Of a DNA stretch of 64,000 bases, positions 18,525 to 29,572 are shown piece by piece. Position 1 is the first letter of the stretch. The number at the start of each line of letters is the position of its first letter. The translations under genes were made by a program, and so were the position numbers. Source of the DNA: Histomonas meleagridis (taxonomy: Eukaryota > Parabasalia > Tritrichomonadida > Dientamoebidae); contig WSYJ01000060.1 in assembly GCA_020186115.1 (NCBI GenBank), positions 2,914,001 to 2,978,000 on the forward strand, in the 5' to 3' direction. The notes under the pieces are model-generated. The model saw only the letters and a program-made list of their open reading frames with translations. It had not been told where the DNA came from and searched no databases.

Positions 18525-18796
18525 ACTTGTGAAATATGTTTTAGAACAAAAAGGAATTGATGTTAATGCGAAAACTATTTATTTGAATAATTTGAAATAT
18601 GTTTTAATAAATTGAAACAGCACTTCAAATCGCACAACAAAAAGGTTACACAGAAATAGTAAATTTACTTAGTGCAAAAAATATAAACAAAAATTCTCAA
18701 TCAAAATCTTCTTCTATAAACATCAAATCTTCACTTTCAATAAGAAATGGAAATAAAGCGTATATTACTAATAATCAAAATCAACTCAAAGATTAA
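18525..18796 (+). pseudogene. 3' remnant of an ankyrin-repeat gene
   Basis: One degenerate ankyrin repeat (ELVKYVLEQKGIDVNAKT) is followed by an AT-rich spacer with a TGA and a frame change. An intact repeat starts at 18617 (TALQIAQQKGYTEIVNLLSA), and a Lys/Asn/Ser-rich tail ends in TAA at 18794-18796. The core-spacer-core layout and wording match the array at 38.4-40.2 kb. The tail looks like a natural C-terminus, so this is probably the 3' end of a deleted or decayed family member. Confidence 0.6.
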
Positions 18797-19708
<912 letters not shown>

Positions 19709-19967
19709 GTTTTGATTAATGTAATATATAGGAAATAAAACCAGGATTTAATGAATTTTGAAATGTGTTTTTCCGATTTTTTTTAGACTCGTTTTGATGT
19801 ACCATTTTTTATTGGGATCCATGGATCACAGCCTGTGCAATCATACACATATAATATCCAAATATATATATTCTATAATATGTAGAAACTCAGACTCGCC
19901 ATATTCCTATCAAACATTAAAACAAATATTCATTTTCAACACAACATTTATTGAATAAAGAAATTCG

Positions 19968-21329
19968 TCAAAATTCGTATGCGTCCACTTCTCCCAAAGC
20001 GTTTGTTCTTCCTGTTATTCTCGATGGCACAGGACCACCGAATCTCAGCTCTATTAATTCCTTCATTTGCGAATATTTCCCATTTACGAACTTATTCCAT
20101 TTTTCATCAGTTTCTTCATTTTGTTCCTTTTCGTTATTCAAAATCATTTCAGTAATCTTATACAAGTGTCCATAGTATATTCCGACGTCATCATTTTCTT
20201 CATTATCGAATGCATCGACTATTTTCTCTTTAATTTTATATTCCTTTAACATTTCCTCCAAATTTCCTTCAGAGATAAACTCAAACAATTGCGTGGCGGA
20301 ACAATGTAAGATAGAGAATGACGGATATTCGAACATTTTCAAAAACAATTTCCCACTGCATTCGATAATACATTTCGGAACTTCGAAATCTGCAGATATT
20401 ATACCGCCAAGTAATTCAATTGCTTTAGCTTTACCTGCAGTAAATAACGTGTCATTAGTAACAAAATTACAGAGATCATTAGTTTTGGAAATGACAAATT
20501 TAAAGACTCTTGTGAACATTGAATCATCATCTTGATCTTCTTCATCACATTTACTACATAACTCAAATAATAAAAACATTGATTGGTCAGAAAGATCAGT
20601 ATTATCATTATTTGTGGCATAATCAAAGATTTTTTCAAGGACAGAAGGTGAGGTGATGTCAAAAAGTGCCATCGAGTTGGAATCAACTGATGAAACAACG
20701 TTACAGAGAAGAGAAAAGAGTTTGGAGGATGGTGAAGCGTCAATTGATTGCCAAAGAAGAGGCGCGATTTTATTAGTTTCAAGATATTTGACATATTCTG
20801 GATGTCCATCTGTGGTTATTGAATCTAAAAAATCATAAACACATGGATGTTCAACTAATGGTAAAAATTTCTTAAAGATTAGAACACCATCAGGAAGCTT
20901 ATGAAGAAAGGCACCATTAGTTACCTTTAACAAAAATTGTAGAAATAAACATAGATTGGATAGATTATCGGGTTCTTCACAAACAGGTGAATTTAAACAT
21001 TCAATAACTGTAGAAATAAGATTTTCTGAATATACAATTCTTGGAGTAAAAGTGCTGAGATTGGTAATTAACATTGTTTCACAGTGTGATTTGGCATTTG
21101 AAAATGTTAGTTGTGTAATGCCTGTTGCAATTCGAATGATTTCGGAAATATGAGCAACTAAAAATTGAATTAATGTTGAGTGCTGTTTTTTAAAAGCATC
21201 CATAATATTAGATTGCTCCATAAGGTCACTAATTGTACAATTTTCATTAGCACAAAGTGATGTTATGTTTTGAAGTTCTTGTGGCGATTGCCTCAAAACA
21301 AACATCAGAATTAAACGGTCAAAATCCAA
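19968..21329 (-). CDS. SAPS-family protein phosphatase 6 regulatory subunit-like protein
   Basis: 453 residues of helical repeat protein with the SAPS/PPP6R arrangement: an N-terminal block (LQNITSLCANENCTISDLME), then LIQFLVAHISEII, FLDSITTDGHPEYVKYLET and LLWQSIDA. Near the end come YYGHLYKITEMI and WNKFVNGKYSQMKE...FGGPVPS, which resemble the SAPS segment W-x-x-(F/Y)-V-x-G. Family members scaffold the PP6/Sit4 catalytic subunit in cell-cycle and trafficking control. An acidic stretch (CDEEDQDDDS) sits at ~263. The protein is shorter than animal PPP6R proteins. The assignment is based on motif order and could be a related ARM protein. Confidence 0.72.
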   Translation of the reverse strand: MDFDRLILMFVLRQSPQELQNITSLCANENCTISDLMEQSNIMDAFKKQHSTLIQFLVAHISEIIRIATGITQLTFSNAKSHCETMLITNLSTFTPRIVYSENLISTVIECLNSPVCEEPDNLSNLCLFLQFLLKVTNGAFLHKLPDGVLIFKKFLPLVEHPCVYDFLDSITTDGHPEYVKYLETNKIAPLLWQSIDASPSSKLFSLLCNVVSSVDSNSMALFDITSPSVLEKIFDYATNNDNTDLSDQSMFLLFELCSKCDEEDQDDDSMFTRVFKFVISKTNDLCNFVTNDTLFTAGKAKAIELLGGIISADFEVPKCIIECSGKLFLKMFEYPSFSILHCSATQLFEFISEGNLEEMLKEYKIKEKIVDAFDNEENDDVGIYYGHLYKITEMILNNEKEQNEETDEKWNKFVNGKYSQMKELIELRFGGPVPSRITGRTNALGEVDAYEF

Positions 21330-21723
21330 CGGTGATAAATTTATGACAATTGTCTTCCAACTATCACTGGGAATTCTCTCTATATTTCTTCACTAATCAC
21401 ATAAGCAACACAGTCACATCAATCTAAATTAAATTGTGAATTAATAATACAACGATTGATTATGAAATCATAATTTAGAAATTCTTTGACTTCATTACAC
21501 CGTATTCATGTATTATCATAATTAAAGTCAATATTTCATTCTATATTAAATTATTTCCATTTTAAGGATTTTTTTTATGTTTCTATCGGTTATTTTATAC
21601 GCCAATCAAAAAGCTGAAATAAAATACGGTTATGCATTCAAAAAGTTATTAGCGAATTTTATAAAACGATCAAAATCAATTGAATTCCACAAGTTTATTT
21701 TGTTTGATGGAACATTTAATGAA
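21330..21723. other. Intergenic spacer
   Basis: About 390 bases between two same-strand genes (3' end of the AAA gene, 5' end of the SAPS-like gene). AT-rich; no other feature was recognised. Confidence 0.5.
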
Positions 21724-23442
21724 TTATTTCTTGATAGCATATGGATCCTTCTTTGCCTTTTTATGTCTGGGGTGCTTTGACGACGGCGTGTGAGCATGTG
21801 TTGGTATTGATGGATTTGATTCTGATGAGAATGGATCAACAGGATTTCCTTGACTTGAAAATGAAGCACTTTGTGCAAACAAGTTATCACTGCCATTTCT
21901 TGTTAGCTGTGAGCCAAATGGTGAAACCGGTTTGTTTGGAACAAATGCCGAATTTGACATAAACCTGGTGTGTTGCGTCTTAAATGGATCTTTAGCCTTA
22001 CGTGTTATTGAAGGGGAAAATTCGTCGTCAAAGTTACTTTTCTTCTTCGAAGGAATTGAAAATGGATCATCAGATTCAAATTGGTTGCTACTACTCTTTG
22101 GAGTGAATGGATCATCTCCTTGAGCGTTACTGCTTTCATTACTCATTTCGTCTGTAATTAATCCTTCACCAAGTTCTAATGATAAAAGTTCTTCAACTTT
22201 AATCGGTTCTTTGTCTGTCTTATGCATAAGGGCAACTTCTTCAATTCTATTAATAAGTTCTCTTTGGACATATTCCTTTAGATCGGCAGCTGTCTTCATC
22301 TTTTCATTATCAAGACAATCTTCAAACATCTTTTTGGAGACTTTCATTGACTGTGTAATAGACCGAAGTATTTGCGCTCTTTTGTCCCTTCCTGGAAGAG
22401 AGATATCAATGATGCTTCCAAATCGCTTAACGGTCTTTAACCGCTTTGGCAGCGATGATGCGTCAGACGATGTACCGATGACAGCGACGTTTCCACGCTT
22501 GCCGACTTGTTCAAGGGAGGAAACTAATGCTGAATGTAGATTGCTCTCACAGTCAGAATTAGATCCGGGTTCATCAAGAATAATTAGATCAATATCATCA
22601 ATAAAAATAATGGAAGGTGCACGTGAAACTGCACGTGCCATAAGACGACGAAGAATAAGACTTGCTTCATCGGGAGTTTTGGTTAATAAATCAATTCCAT
22701 TAATTCTTTCGAAATATAATGGTGTCTCATTTTGAATGGCTTTCCCTATCATAGTCTTCCCACAACCAGAGGGACCTGAAATAAGTATTCCTTTCGATGG
22801 GCTAATACCAAAAGATTTGAAAAATTGTGGTTGCTGTAATGGTAATTCAATTAAAAACCTTAATTCTTTAATTTGGACATCAAGACCTCCGATAGAATCA
22901 TAAGATATCTTATCGAATTCGTCCATATCTTCATTACGCTTTACTGAATTTGTGGAAACATTTATTTGTTTGGAATTGTATAATTGAACTGATGTACTAG
23001 GTTCTGTTTGTGTGACTACAAATTCGATCGTCCTATTAAGTGCATAAATTGGAATAATAAAGTTAGGGAAAACAGGAAAATCTTGGAAATCAATGCCACA
23101 AGAGTCAATAACAGAAGATAAGTCACCAGAAATTCCTGTAATAGTTTCTGCAATTGGAGCAATTTCAACAGTTGATGCTGGAGTACATTTTTCAAACTTT
23201 TCAACAATAACAATTTGCCCGAGATAAGCTTTTAAATTGTATCTAAGAACACGATTCATCTGCACGCAAGAAACGTTACAAGATGTTTTATTTGAATAAG
23301 CAAGTGAAATTATTGATTTCTTAGATCGCGATTTAATAATAACAACTGATCCATCATTTATTCCAAGTGCAGTCATCTTTGAAGGGTGAAAATACACATG
23401 AAAATCTTTGAGATTGGGGTTTTGATCGATGATGAACTGCAT
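21724..23442 (-). CDS. Cdc48-like AAA protein with one ATPase domain and a DPF-motif tail
   Basis: 572 residues. Residues 1-150 resemble a Cdc48/p97 N domain (a substrate/cofactor-binding double-psi barrel). Residues 178-400 are one AAA module: YDSIGGLDVQIKELR, Walker A GPSGCGKT (223-230), Walker B IIFIDDID (278-285). The catalytic Glu of DEID is Asp283 and the arginine-finger box reads RFGSIID, lacking the second Arg, so activity may be reduced. Cdc48 and NSF have two AAA domains; the second is missing. Instead residues 440-572 are Ser-rich with DPF at 444, 459, 485 and 536, and a final DPY. DPF motifs are known ligands of clathrin-adaptor appendages, suggesting an endocytic role by inference. 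Confidence 0.85.
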   Translation of the reverse strand: MQFIIDQNPNLKDFHVYFHPSKMTALGINDGSVVIIKSRSKKSIISLAYSNKTSCNVSCVQMNRVLRYNLKAYLGQIVIVEKFEKCTPASTVEIAPIAETITGISGDLSSVIDSCGIDFQDFPVFPNFIIPIYALNRTIEFVVTQTEPSTSVQLYNSKQINVSTNSVKRNEDMDEFDKISYDSIGGLDVQIKELRFLIELPLQQPQFFKSFGISPSKGILISGPSGCGKTMIGKAIQNETPLYFERINGIDLLTKTPDEASLILRRLMARAVSRAPSIIFIDDIDLIILDEPGSNSDCESNLHSALVSSLEQVGKRGNVAVIGTSSDASSLPKRLKTVKRFGSIIDISLPGRDKRAQILRSITQSMKVSKKMFEDCLDNEKMKTAADLKEYVQRELINRIEEVALMHKTDKEPIKVEELLSLELGEGLITDEMSNESSNAQGDDPFTPKSSSNQFESDDPFSIPSKKKSNFDDEFSPSITRKAKDPFKTQHTRFMSNSAFVPNKPVSPFGSQLTRNGSDNLFAQSASFSSQGNPVDPFSSESNPSIPTHAHTPSSKHPRHKKAKKDPYAIKK

Positions 23443-23662
23443 AGAATTTCAAGTGCCTGATTTATAAAACTGTTAGATTTTTATCAAAAAGAGGAAAAGT
23501 GGCCATGAAAAAAACGATGAAATTTAATTCAAAACTTGATATAAAAGTGACATATCTAACCTCGTTTTTGAAATTATAAACGAATCGATTTTTCTTTAAG
23601 AAGACAAGTAATAAAACAGAAATATACCAAAAGACAAAAAAAGAAATCAAAAAAAATTAAGT

Positions 23663-24577
23663 TTAAAGTAATCGTGGAAAAACATATTCTTTGAAATGTT
23701 GACGACTCATCCGACGAGTCATGTCGAGGAACTGTTGTGGAGTGATTTTTTGTTCCTTAAGAGCAGTGTGGAGGTATTGGATTGTTTCTAGAGAAGCCTT
23801 TTCTTTTGATGTTGATAATGCTTCTTCTTGAATATCAGGAGGAATTGGAAATTCGCCTGATCCGGAGAGTGTAGTCCTAAGAGCGTTGTTTTTCTTGTTT
23901 ACTTCGTTAAGTTTTGTTGAGAGAATATCATCAAGATTATTGTATAAAGCAACCTCAAGTTCGGACGAATATAAATCGTTTTGGGCTTTGTTGGCTTCTT
24001 TGATAATATTATCTGCTTCAGTTTGTAACAAGCTGTAACATTGATTCATATTATATGGCATATTCATATTCATTTGTGAGCCAGATGATGGTGGAGTATG
24101 TTGATAGTATTGTTGTTGCTGCTGTTGTATTTGCTTTTGCTGTCGATACATTTGAAGAAGATATTGTGCACCTTGTGGTGTTACTGGTGGATATGAAGAT
24201 AAATAACGTGAAATTGCATCAAGAAAATGTGGCATTAATGTTTGCTTAGGGATGTACTGAATAAAGCCTACTTGAAATTGCCCATTTGGAAGTAAATTTG
24301 GAACATTGCCAAGATGAAAACCTTGAGGAATAGGAATTTGGACAATTGGTGGACAGTTTGGGAATTGATCTGGAAGGATTACATAAAGGGGAATTTCAAT
24401 ATCGGTTCCTTGATAAACTATTGGTATTGTACCTGACATTTGAAGATAAGGATATTGAGCAGTCATAACTCTCTCTAGTTTCATGCCAGGAAAGAACTCG
24501 GTTGCGCTTGTCATATCTTTTTGAATAGCAACTCTAAACCTTGGATCGTACCTTGTTCCTGCAAAAATATCTTGCAT
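23663..24577 (-). CDS. VPS23: ESCRT-I subunit Vps23/TSG101
   Basis: 304 residues in the Vps23 order. A UEV domain (~20-140) holds YPYLQMSGTIPIVYQGTDIE, IPLYVILPDQFPNCPPIV and the HF..ISRYLSSYPP end; the catalytic Cys of ubiquitin conjugases is absent, as in UEVs. A Gln/Pro-rich linker (~145-180) precedes a coiled coil (~185-235). The C-terminal steadiness box has ETIQYLHTALKEQKITPQQF and LDMTRRMSRQHF. Vps23 sorts ubiquitylated cargo into multivesicular endosomes and serves abscission. It is divergent from the acyltransferase gene, with 71 bp between starts. Confidence 0.93.
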   Translation of the reverse strand: MQDIFAGTRYDPRFRVAIQKDMTSATEFFPGMKLERVMTAQYPYLQMSGTIPIVYQGTDIEIPLYVILPDQFPNCPPIVQIPIPQGFHLGNVPNLLPNGQFQVGFIQYIPKQTLMPHFLDAISRYLSSYPPVTPQGAQYLLQMYRQQKQIQQQQQQYYQHTPPSSGSQMNMNMPYNMNQCYSLLQTEADNIIKEANKAQNDLYSSELEVALYNNLDDILSTKLNEVNKKNNALRTTLSGSGEFPIPPDIQEEALSTSKEKASLETIQYLHTALKEQKITPQQFLDMTRRMSRQHFKEYVFPRLL

Positions 24578-24648
24578 TTTTGTATTGTCAATTTTTGGTA
24601 AATCCTGACGGTTATTTGTAAACTACAGAATTATGTAGCTCAAATTAA

Positions 24649-25809
24649 ATGGAAGAAATTGGGGAATTAACGATATATGAACAAATGTTACAAGGTGTAA
24701 ATTGCAAAGGAATTGCATTTATGGAGGAGCTTGTTACAGAAGAATATATTAAAAATAAAATTCCAAACATTTCTAAATCTTATCCTTTCTTAAATTGGAC
24801 TATTAAAGGTACAAAAATATACTCAGGACAACCACCAAAAATAACGTGCGCTGAGTTAGATGAATGTGAAGAAACTGAATTTGTTACCAAATGCTTATCA
24901 ACATTCTTTACTCAAGAAATGAATGAAATCTACATCATTAAAATGAAAGGCACAGCTAAAGGTGCAGTTCTAGCAGTTTCTTGTCATTGTTTCGGCGATG
25001 CTCCATTACTTGGTCATTTAGTATCCGATCTTGTTTCCACTAAAACCGACTTTCCAGAAGTACCTAAACTTGTTATTGAAGATCTTCTCAAAGGAATTCC
25101 CGATAAACATCAAACTCTCACATTATCAGATCCTTTCATTATTCCAAGAAACAAGGAACCTAAACCAGGTCCTCTTTTCTACCGCGGTATTGCTCGCTCA
25201 TTTGATGCATCTCGTCTAGTTTCAACGTGTAAATCAATTGGCATCCGACCTCAAGCATTTATGTCAGCTTGCGATATCTATACCATTTCTAAGTGTTTTA
25301 ACTTGTCACCGAACTTTAACATCCTAAATCAAGTATCAATTAACACACGTCGTATGTTTGGAATTTCATCAATTTCGCCCATGGTTAAAAGTTCGCTTGT
25401 ATATCTTGAATCGCACATTACTAACGAAACCAATATGAAAGATTTGATGCAGTCATTGCAAAAACAAATTGATTTGTTAGTTCCAAATTATCAACTTCCA
25501 CATTTCAAATTACTTACATATAATAAATTTGACATTAAAAGACCAGCAGCAATGATATCAAATACTGGAATCATTGAATCCGAAAATGCCGATATATGGG
25601 TACAAGGTGGTCAATATACATTCAGAGAAGAAGAAAGATTACTACAAAGTTTTACTTCTCATGCTTGTACTTCAAGAGGGAAATGTAATATTGTTTTCAC
25701 TTTTATACATCCAGGTTGTGACAATGAATTCGTCAATAAGTATGTTGAAATGATGATGAATTTGTTTGAAAACCCTGAAAAAACGATAGAGCTGTCAATT
25801 TTCGAATAA
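24649..25809 (+). CDS. CoA-dependent acyltransferase superfamily protein (alcohol acetyltransferase-like)
   Basis: 386 residues, intact. A His-x3-Asp motif (HCFGD, in AVSCHCFGDAPLLGHLV) at ~115-119 is the catalytic motif of the condensation/BAHD/alcohol acetyltransferase superfamily. The N-terminal FLNWTIKG and the C-terminal AMISNTGIIESE strand (SNxG-like, before a Gly-rich QGGQ turn) are also family-like. It probably transfers an acyl group from CoA to a hydroxyl or amine; the substrate cannot be read from the sequence. No signal peptide or membrane segment is seen. It lies head-to-head with VPS23; the spacer has GACGGTTA, an inverted AACCG box. Stop context TAAA. Confidence 0.65.
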   Translation: MEEIGELTIYEQMLQGVNCKGIAFMEELVTEEYIKNKIPNISKSYPFLNWTIKGTKIYSGQPPKITCAELDECEETEFVTKCLSTFFTQEMNEIYIIKMKGTAKGAVLAVSCHCFGDAPLLGHLVSDLVSTKTDFPEVPKLVIEDLLKGIPDKHQTLTLSDPFIIPRNKEPKPGPLFYRGIARSFDASRLVSTCKSIGIRPQAFMSACDIYTISKCFNLSPNFNILNQVSINTRRMFGISSISPMVKSSLVYLESHITNETNMKDLMQSLQKQIDLLVPNYQLPHFKLLTYNKFDIKRPAAMISNTGIIESENADIWVQGGQYTFREEERLLQSFTSHACTSRGKCNIVFTFIHPGCDNEFVNKYVEMMMNLFENPEKTIELSIFE

Positions 25810-26369
25810 ACTCATTTGATTACTTTTGAAAGAAATTCAATTGTTTATTCTTATCGGATTGAGTAAACACATTAAAAAGTCAAAATCATTGAATGATAAT
25901 ATTTTCTTTTATTCATTTGGGCTCGGAATGTTGTATTAATAATGGTCTAATGCTTTGGAGTGAGTCCTAACAAGAACTTCCAGCAAAATACAAATTTTGG
26001 AAGCGTATTGTGACAAAAAAATTGGCATTTTGATAAAATATTTTTCCAACTGAAAATAAAGTGTTTTTACCATGTACTCCTCTTCCTTGTTTTAAGGCTA
26101 TATCAATGTGTTTCAGTCTGTGTAATGCATATACATCACGCCTCTAGTTAATACGATTTTTGAATTGATATTTGGTCATATGGATTTTTGGGAACAGTCA
26201 AGAAATTTACATTCCGAAATTTCAATTCAATGTGTTTTTTCAGTATAAAACGATGTATAATTATTGAATTCTCTATCGTTATCTTCAATGAAGGGTGCCC
26301 CGAAATTTCCCCTCAAAAAATTTCTTTGTATTGAAAATTCCGGCACTTTTATATATAGCCACATTGGAA
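25810..26369. other. Intergenic spacer with GGGTGCCCC site
   Basis: About 560 bases between two same-strand genes. GGGTGCCCC at 26293-26301, 69 bases before the next ATG, is one of several such GC-rich words in this AT-rich window. Nothing else was recognised. Confidence 0.5.
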
Positions 26370-27062
26370 ATGTTTGTTCTCCTTCTTTCTTTCATTCATT
26401 GTGAGGAAGAACAAGATGGCGTTTATTCTCATCATGGTTCTTTTCTTCCGTTGGCTAAAACAGAATCTATTTATGGAAGAGCAATCTTACCAGATTATCC
26501 TAATAATCGCATCCCTATTAAAAGATTTTTCCGTGTGTTAGACTCATACATTGTTGGAAGTGGTGAAGGATTTGGTCTTCAAAATGTTTTTGGACACGTT
26601 ACATCTCTTACTGATCCAAATGATTTTGTCTGGAACTTTACCTCATATGGACTCGGTGGTCGTGTTTCTAACGAAGATCAAACTACATTCCTTCATTTAT
26701 GCGAACTTGATCAAGAAATGGAATCAGGTAAATTTAATCTTGATATCTACGCAATGGTCACTTCTGAAAATGGCTTGAACTATTCTGTCCTTCTTTTCAA
26801 TGAAACAGCAGAATTCTATGAAGTTACCAACATCAAAGAAACAATTGGTTCTGTTGTACTTTATCTCTTCTTTGTTTTCGTTGTTGGTGGAATCCTCTAC
26901 TTTATCTTTTCTAAAGATAAGGATAAACCTGTCAAGTCTTCATCTCGCAAACAAAAAGTCATTGCTGATTATTCTGAGATCCATAAATCAAGTAGATCTT
27001 CATCACCAGCAGAGCGCAAGGCATCTCCATCAAAGCGCAAAGCATCACCAGCTGGTAAGTAA
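26370..27062 (+). CDS. SSR1: Translocon-associated protein alpha (TRAP-alpha/SSR1)-like
   Basis: 230 residues from the ATG at 26370; the frame is open upstream only through a GTG, and starting here exposes a signal peptide MFVLLLSFIHC. The lumenal domain (~45-165) follows TRAP-alpha: RFFRVLDSYIVGSGEGFGLQ, NVFGHVTSL, a strand-rich FLHLCELDQEMESGKFNLDI, then NYSVLLFNETAEFYEV, where the conserved (F)NxT strand precedes the membrane. One transmembrane helix follows (SVVLYLFFVFVVGGILYFIF), then a basic, Ser-rich cytosolic tail with three KASP-like repeats. TRAP assists Sec61 insertion of secretory proteins at the ER. Two candidate N-glycosylation sites are visible (NFTS, NETA). Stop context TAAA. 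Confidence 0.75.
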   Translation: MFVLLLSFIHCEEEQDGVYSHHGSFLPLAKTESIYGRAILPDYPNNRIPIKRFFRVLDSYIVGSGEGFGLQNVFGHVTSLTDPNDFVWNFTSYGLGGRVSNEDQTTFLHLCELDQEMESGKFNLDIYAMVTSENGLNYSVLLFNETAEFYEVTNIKETIGSVVLYLFFVFVVGGILYFIFSKDKDKPVKSSSRKQKVIADYSEIHKSSRSSSPAERKASPSKRKASPAGK

Positions 27063-27176
27063 AACACAACACAGACACACATTTGTTTTTTTAATTCTTT
27101 AAACGGGTATAGCGGGGCGCCCTAAACCGATGCACCCCATGTGAAATGAAGCTGGCTCTGAAACCTTAAAAAATAA

Positions 27177-28958
27177 ATGAAATTCCTTTTTTGTGCTTTT
27201 CTAATAGTATGTTCATACTGTAGGAAAAGCAAAAAGGGAACAAGGCCTAAGGTTGCTCCACAAAAGGCAAATTCAAGCAAATTACTTGAAGATTCAAAAA
27301 CATTTTTCAGCCCATCCTCTGAAACAGGCAAACAAAACAGTATAAATTCACCTTATAATCCTTTTAGGTGGGGAAACCCATCTTCTTCTTCTGAACAAAT
27401 TCCATCTCAATCAGTCAATCCGTCAGAACAAACAAGGCAAATTGATGTCCCTCATACGGAAAGCAAAGCTGCAGAACCAGTGAACACAAACGCAGGAATT
27501 GTTCATGATACTGACAAATTTATGAAACAAAATTTTAAAAACAAAGATGAAACCATGGCAACAGAAGTAGAAAAACATGAGCCATCAAGTCAAGCGACTC
27601 CTTTCACCATTTCATTTGAAGAAAAGAAAGAATCAGAAAGCAAATCCGAACAAATTTACACGCAAATAGTTCAAACACAAATTCAAGGAACAAGTGAAAA
27701 CGAAAACAAAGAGAAAGAGCAAAAAACAGAGGAACCAACAGAAATAGAAAAAGAAGAAAAAAATGAAAATGATTCAAAGCGTAAAGAAGTTGATGAAAAT
27801 CAGAAAAAGGAAACAGAAAAAGAAGAAAATGTAAAGAAGCAAAGAAGAAAATACTCGGAAGCAGAAGAAGAAAAGCCAAAAAAGAAACAAACCAAAAGGA
27901 CAGAAGAAAATGAAGAAGATGAAGAAGTAAAGAAACCAAAACTAAAAAAATCAAAAAGAACAGAAATAGAAGAAAATGAAGACGAAGAAGAAGAAGAGAA
28001 ACCGAAACGGAAAAAGGCCAAAAGAACATCATACGATGAAGAAGAAGAAATTCCTAAAAAGAAAAGTAACAAAAAACGAAAATACGAAGAAGATGACGAA
28101 GAAGAAGAAGAGAAACCAAAGAAAAGGAAAACAAAGAAATACGTTGAAGATGACGGAGACGAAGAAGAAATTCCTAAAAAGAAGTCAAAGAAAAACATAG
28201 ACGAAGAAGATGAAGACGACGACGAAGAGGAAAAACCAAAGAAAAAGAAGAAACAAAAAGTCGAATATGAAGATACAGATGAAGAAGAAGAAGAAGAAGA
28301 AACGCCTAAAAAGAAGTCAAAGCGATATAAAGACGAAGAAGATGAAGAAGAAGAAGAAATACCGAAAAAGAAATCAAAGAAATATTTTAACGAAGAAGAT
28401 GAAGAAGTTCCGAAAAAGAAGTCAAAGAAGTCTAAAGATGCAGAAGAAGATGAAGAAGATACTGAAGAAGAAATACCGAAAAAGAAATCGAAGAAATCTA
28501 AAGACGAAGAATTCGATGAAACTTCGGATGAGAAAGATAAAACATTTGGTGATTCATCAAACGAATTATTTCAGCAAAAGACAAATTACAACGCAAACAA
28601 TGAAACATCATTTAATGGTAAGCAAAATAATGTTTTGTTCATATCTCAAACGACGCCAAATGAAACTGTTCCAACGTATGCACTTAGCGTTCCATCACAA
28701 ACGCATGTTCTTGTTCCGAAAAATGATTTTTTTGCTAAATTTAATGCGCAAACTACAACAAATGAACAGTCGACATCGAGCTCATTAAGTAAAAACGGAC
28801 TGACAATCGCAGACATTACATTTATATCGATGATATTTGTCATAGGAATTGCTTTGCTGGCAGGATTTGCTTTCTACTATTATAAGAAGATGAAAGAAAA
28901 CGCAGAAAAACAAGCAGATGATGACGAGTATCTTTTGAACGATGAACAATTCTATTAA
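27177..28958 (+). CDS. Secreted/type I membrane protein with K/E-rich repeats
   Basis: 593 residues. It has a signal peptide (MKFLFCAFLIVCSYC) and a Ser/Gln/Thr-rich segment (~30-160). A very long charged low-complexity block (~165-465) is built from imperfect units of about 15-20 residues, such as EEIPKKKSKK after an acidic run. An N/T/S-rich region follows, then one transmembrane helix (ISMIFVIGIALLAGFAFYYY, ~547-566) and a short acidic cytosolic tail (DDDEYLLNDEQFY). DEYLL resembles an acidic dileucine sorting signal, which would fit lysosomal or endosomal traffic; that is inference. No catalytic domain was recognised. GGGGCGCCC lies 55 bases before the ATG. Stop context TAAA. Confidence 0.8.
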   Translation: MKFLFCAFLIVCSYCRKSKKGTRPKVAPQKANSSKLLEDSKTFFSPSSETGKQNSINSPYNPFRWGNPSSSSEQIPSQSVNPSEQTRQIDVPHTESKAAEPVNTNAGIVHDTDKFMKQNFKNKDETMATEVEKHEPSSQATPFTISFEEKKESESKSEQIYTQIVQTQIQGTSENENKEKEQKTEEPTEIEKEEKNENDSKRKEVDENQKKETEKEENVKKQRRKYSEAEEEKPKKKQTKRTEENEEDEEVKKPKLKKSKRTEIEENEDEEEEEKPKRKKAKRTSYDEEEEIPKKKSNKKRKYEEDDEEEEEKPKKRKTKKYVEDDGDEEEIPKKKSKKNIDEEDEDDDEEEKPKKKKKQKVEYEDTDEEEEEEETPKKKSKRYKDEEDEEEEEIPKKKSKKYFNEEDEEVPKKKSKKSKDAEEDEEDTEEEIPKKKSKKSKDEEFDETSDEKDKTFGDSSNELFQQKTNYNANNETSFNGKQNNVLFISQTTPNETVPTYALSVPSQTHVLVPKNDFFAKFNAQTTTNEQSTSSSLSKNGLTIADITFISMIFVIGIALLAGFAFYYYKKMKENAEKQADDDEYLLNDEQFY

Positions 28959-29572
28959 AATCTGTTTTTAAATTTTCGTATATTGTATCTATTGAGATTT
29001 GATACTTTTTTATTTATGTTTAAAAAAATGAGTCAATAGTTAACAGATGAATGCAATTTATTCGGTGAGATATAACATAATGTGAAACTGATAAATATTG
29101 TTATTAGAATATGGATTATGATTTTTTGAATAGCTGTTTGAATTTCATTTATGATAATTATTATTGTTTATTAGATTATAGATTCATTATCAAAAATCAT
29201 TCAAAATCATGTATAGTAAGCTAACGTAAGTCAAAAATCAATTATTATATCAGAAAAATCAAATACAGAAGAATTTAAACTTTATTAGATTCACTCGAAG
29301 AAATTATTTTTGAATTAACGAAAGAGAACATTGAGATTTAATCACAAACTGTGTTAATGTTAAATTTAAAAGCACCTACTTACGATTTTGTCTTGTAAAA
29401 ACATAAGAAAAGTATTATAATTTCTTAAGGCATTTCAAATGAATTATCTCATTATTAATAAATATTTATGAATACAATAATTTAGCTGATTACAAAACCC
29501 ATAAAAATATTTTTCTTTCTTTTTTATTTGGAACATTTTACATGCAGTCACATTCACTGCATATTTCGCAAG
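28959..29572. other. Convergent intergenic region
   Basis: About 610 bases of AT-rich DNA between converging genes. I see only poly-A/T runs and short frames; no RNA gene or repeat. Confidence 0.5.

Noticed and set aside
22211-22735. 174-codon plus-strand frame
   Set aside because: Antisense shadow of the AAA ATPase domain, which is clearly the coding strand.
27604-28788. Long frames antisense and in other frames of the K/E-rich gene
   Set aside because: They are by-products of GAA/AAG-rich codons; translations are poly-Ser/Phe/Leu or poly-Lys.
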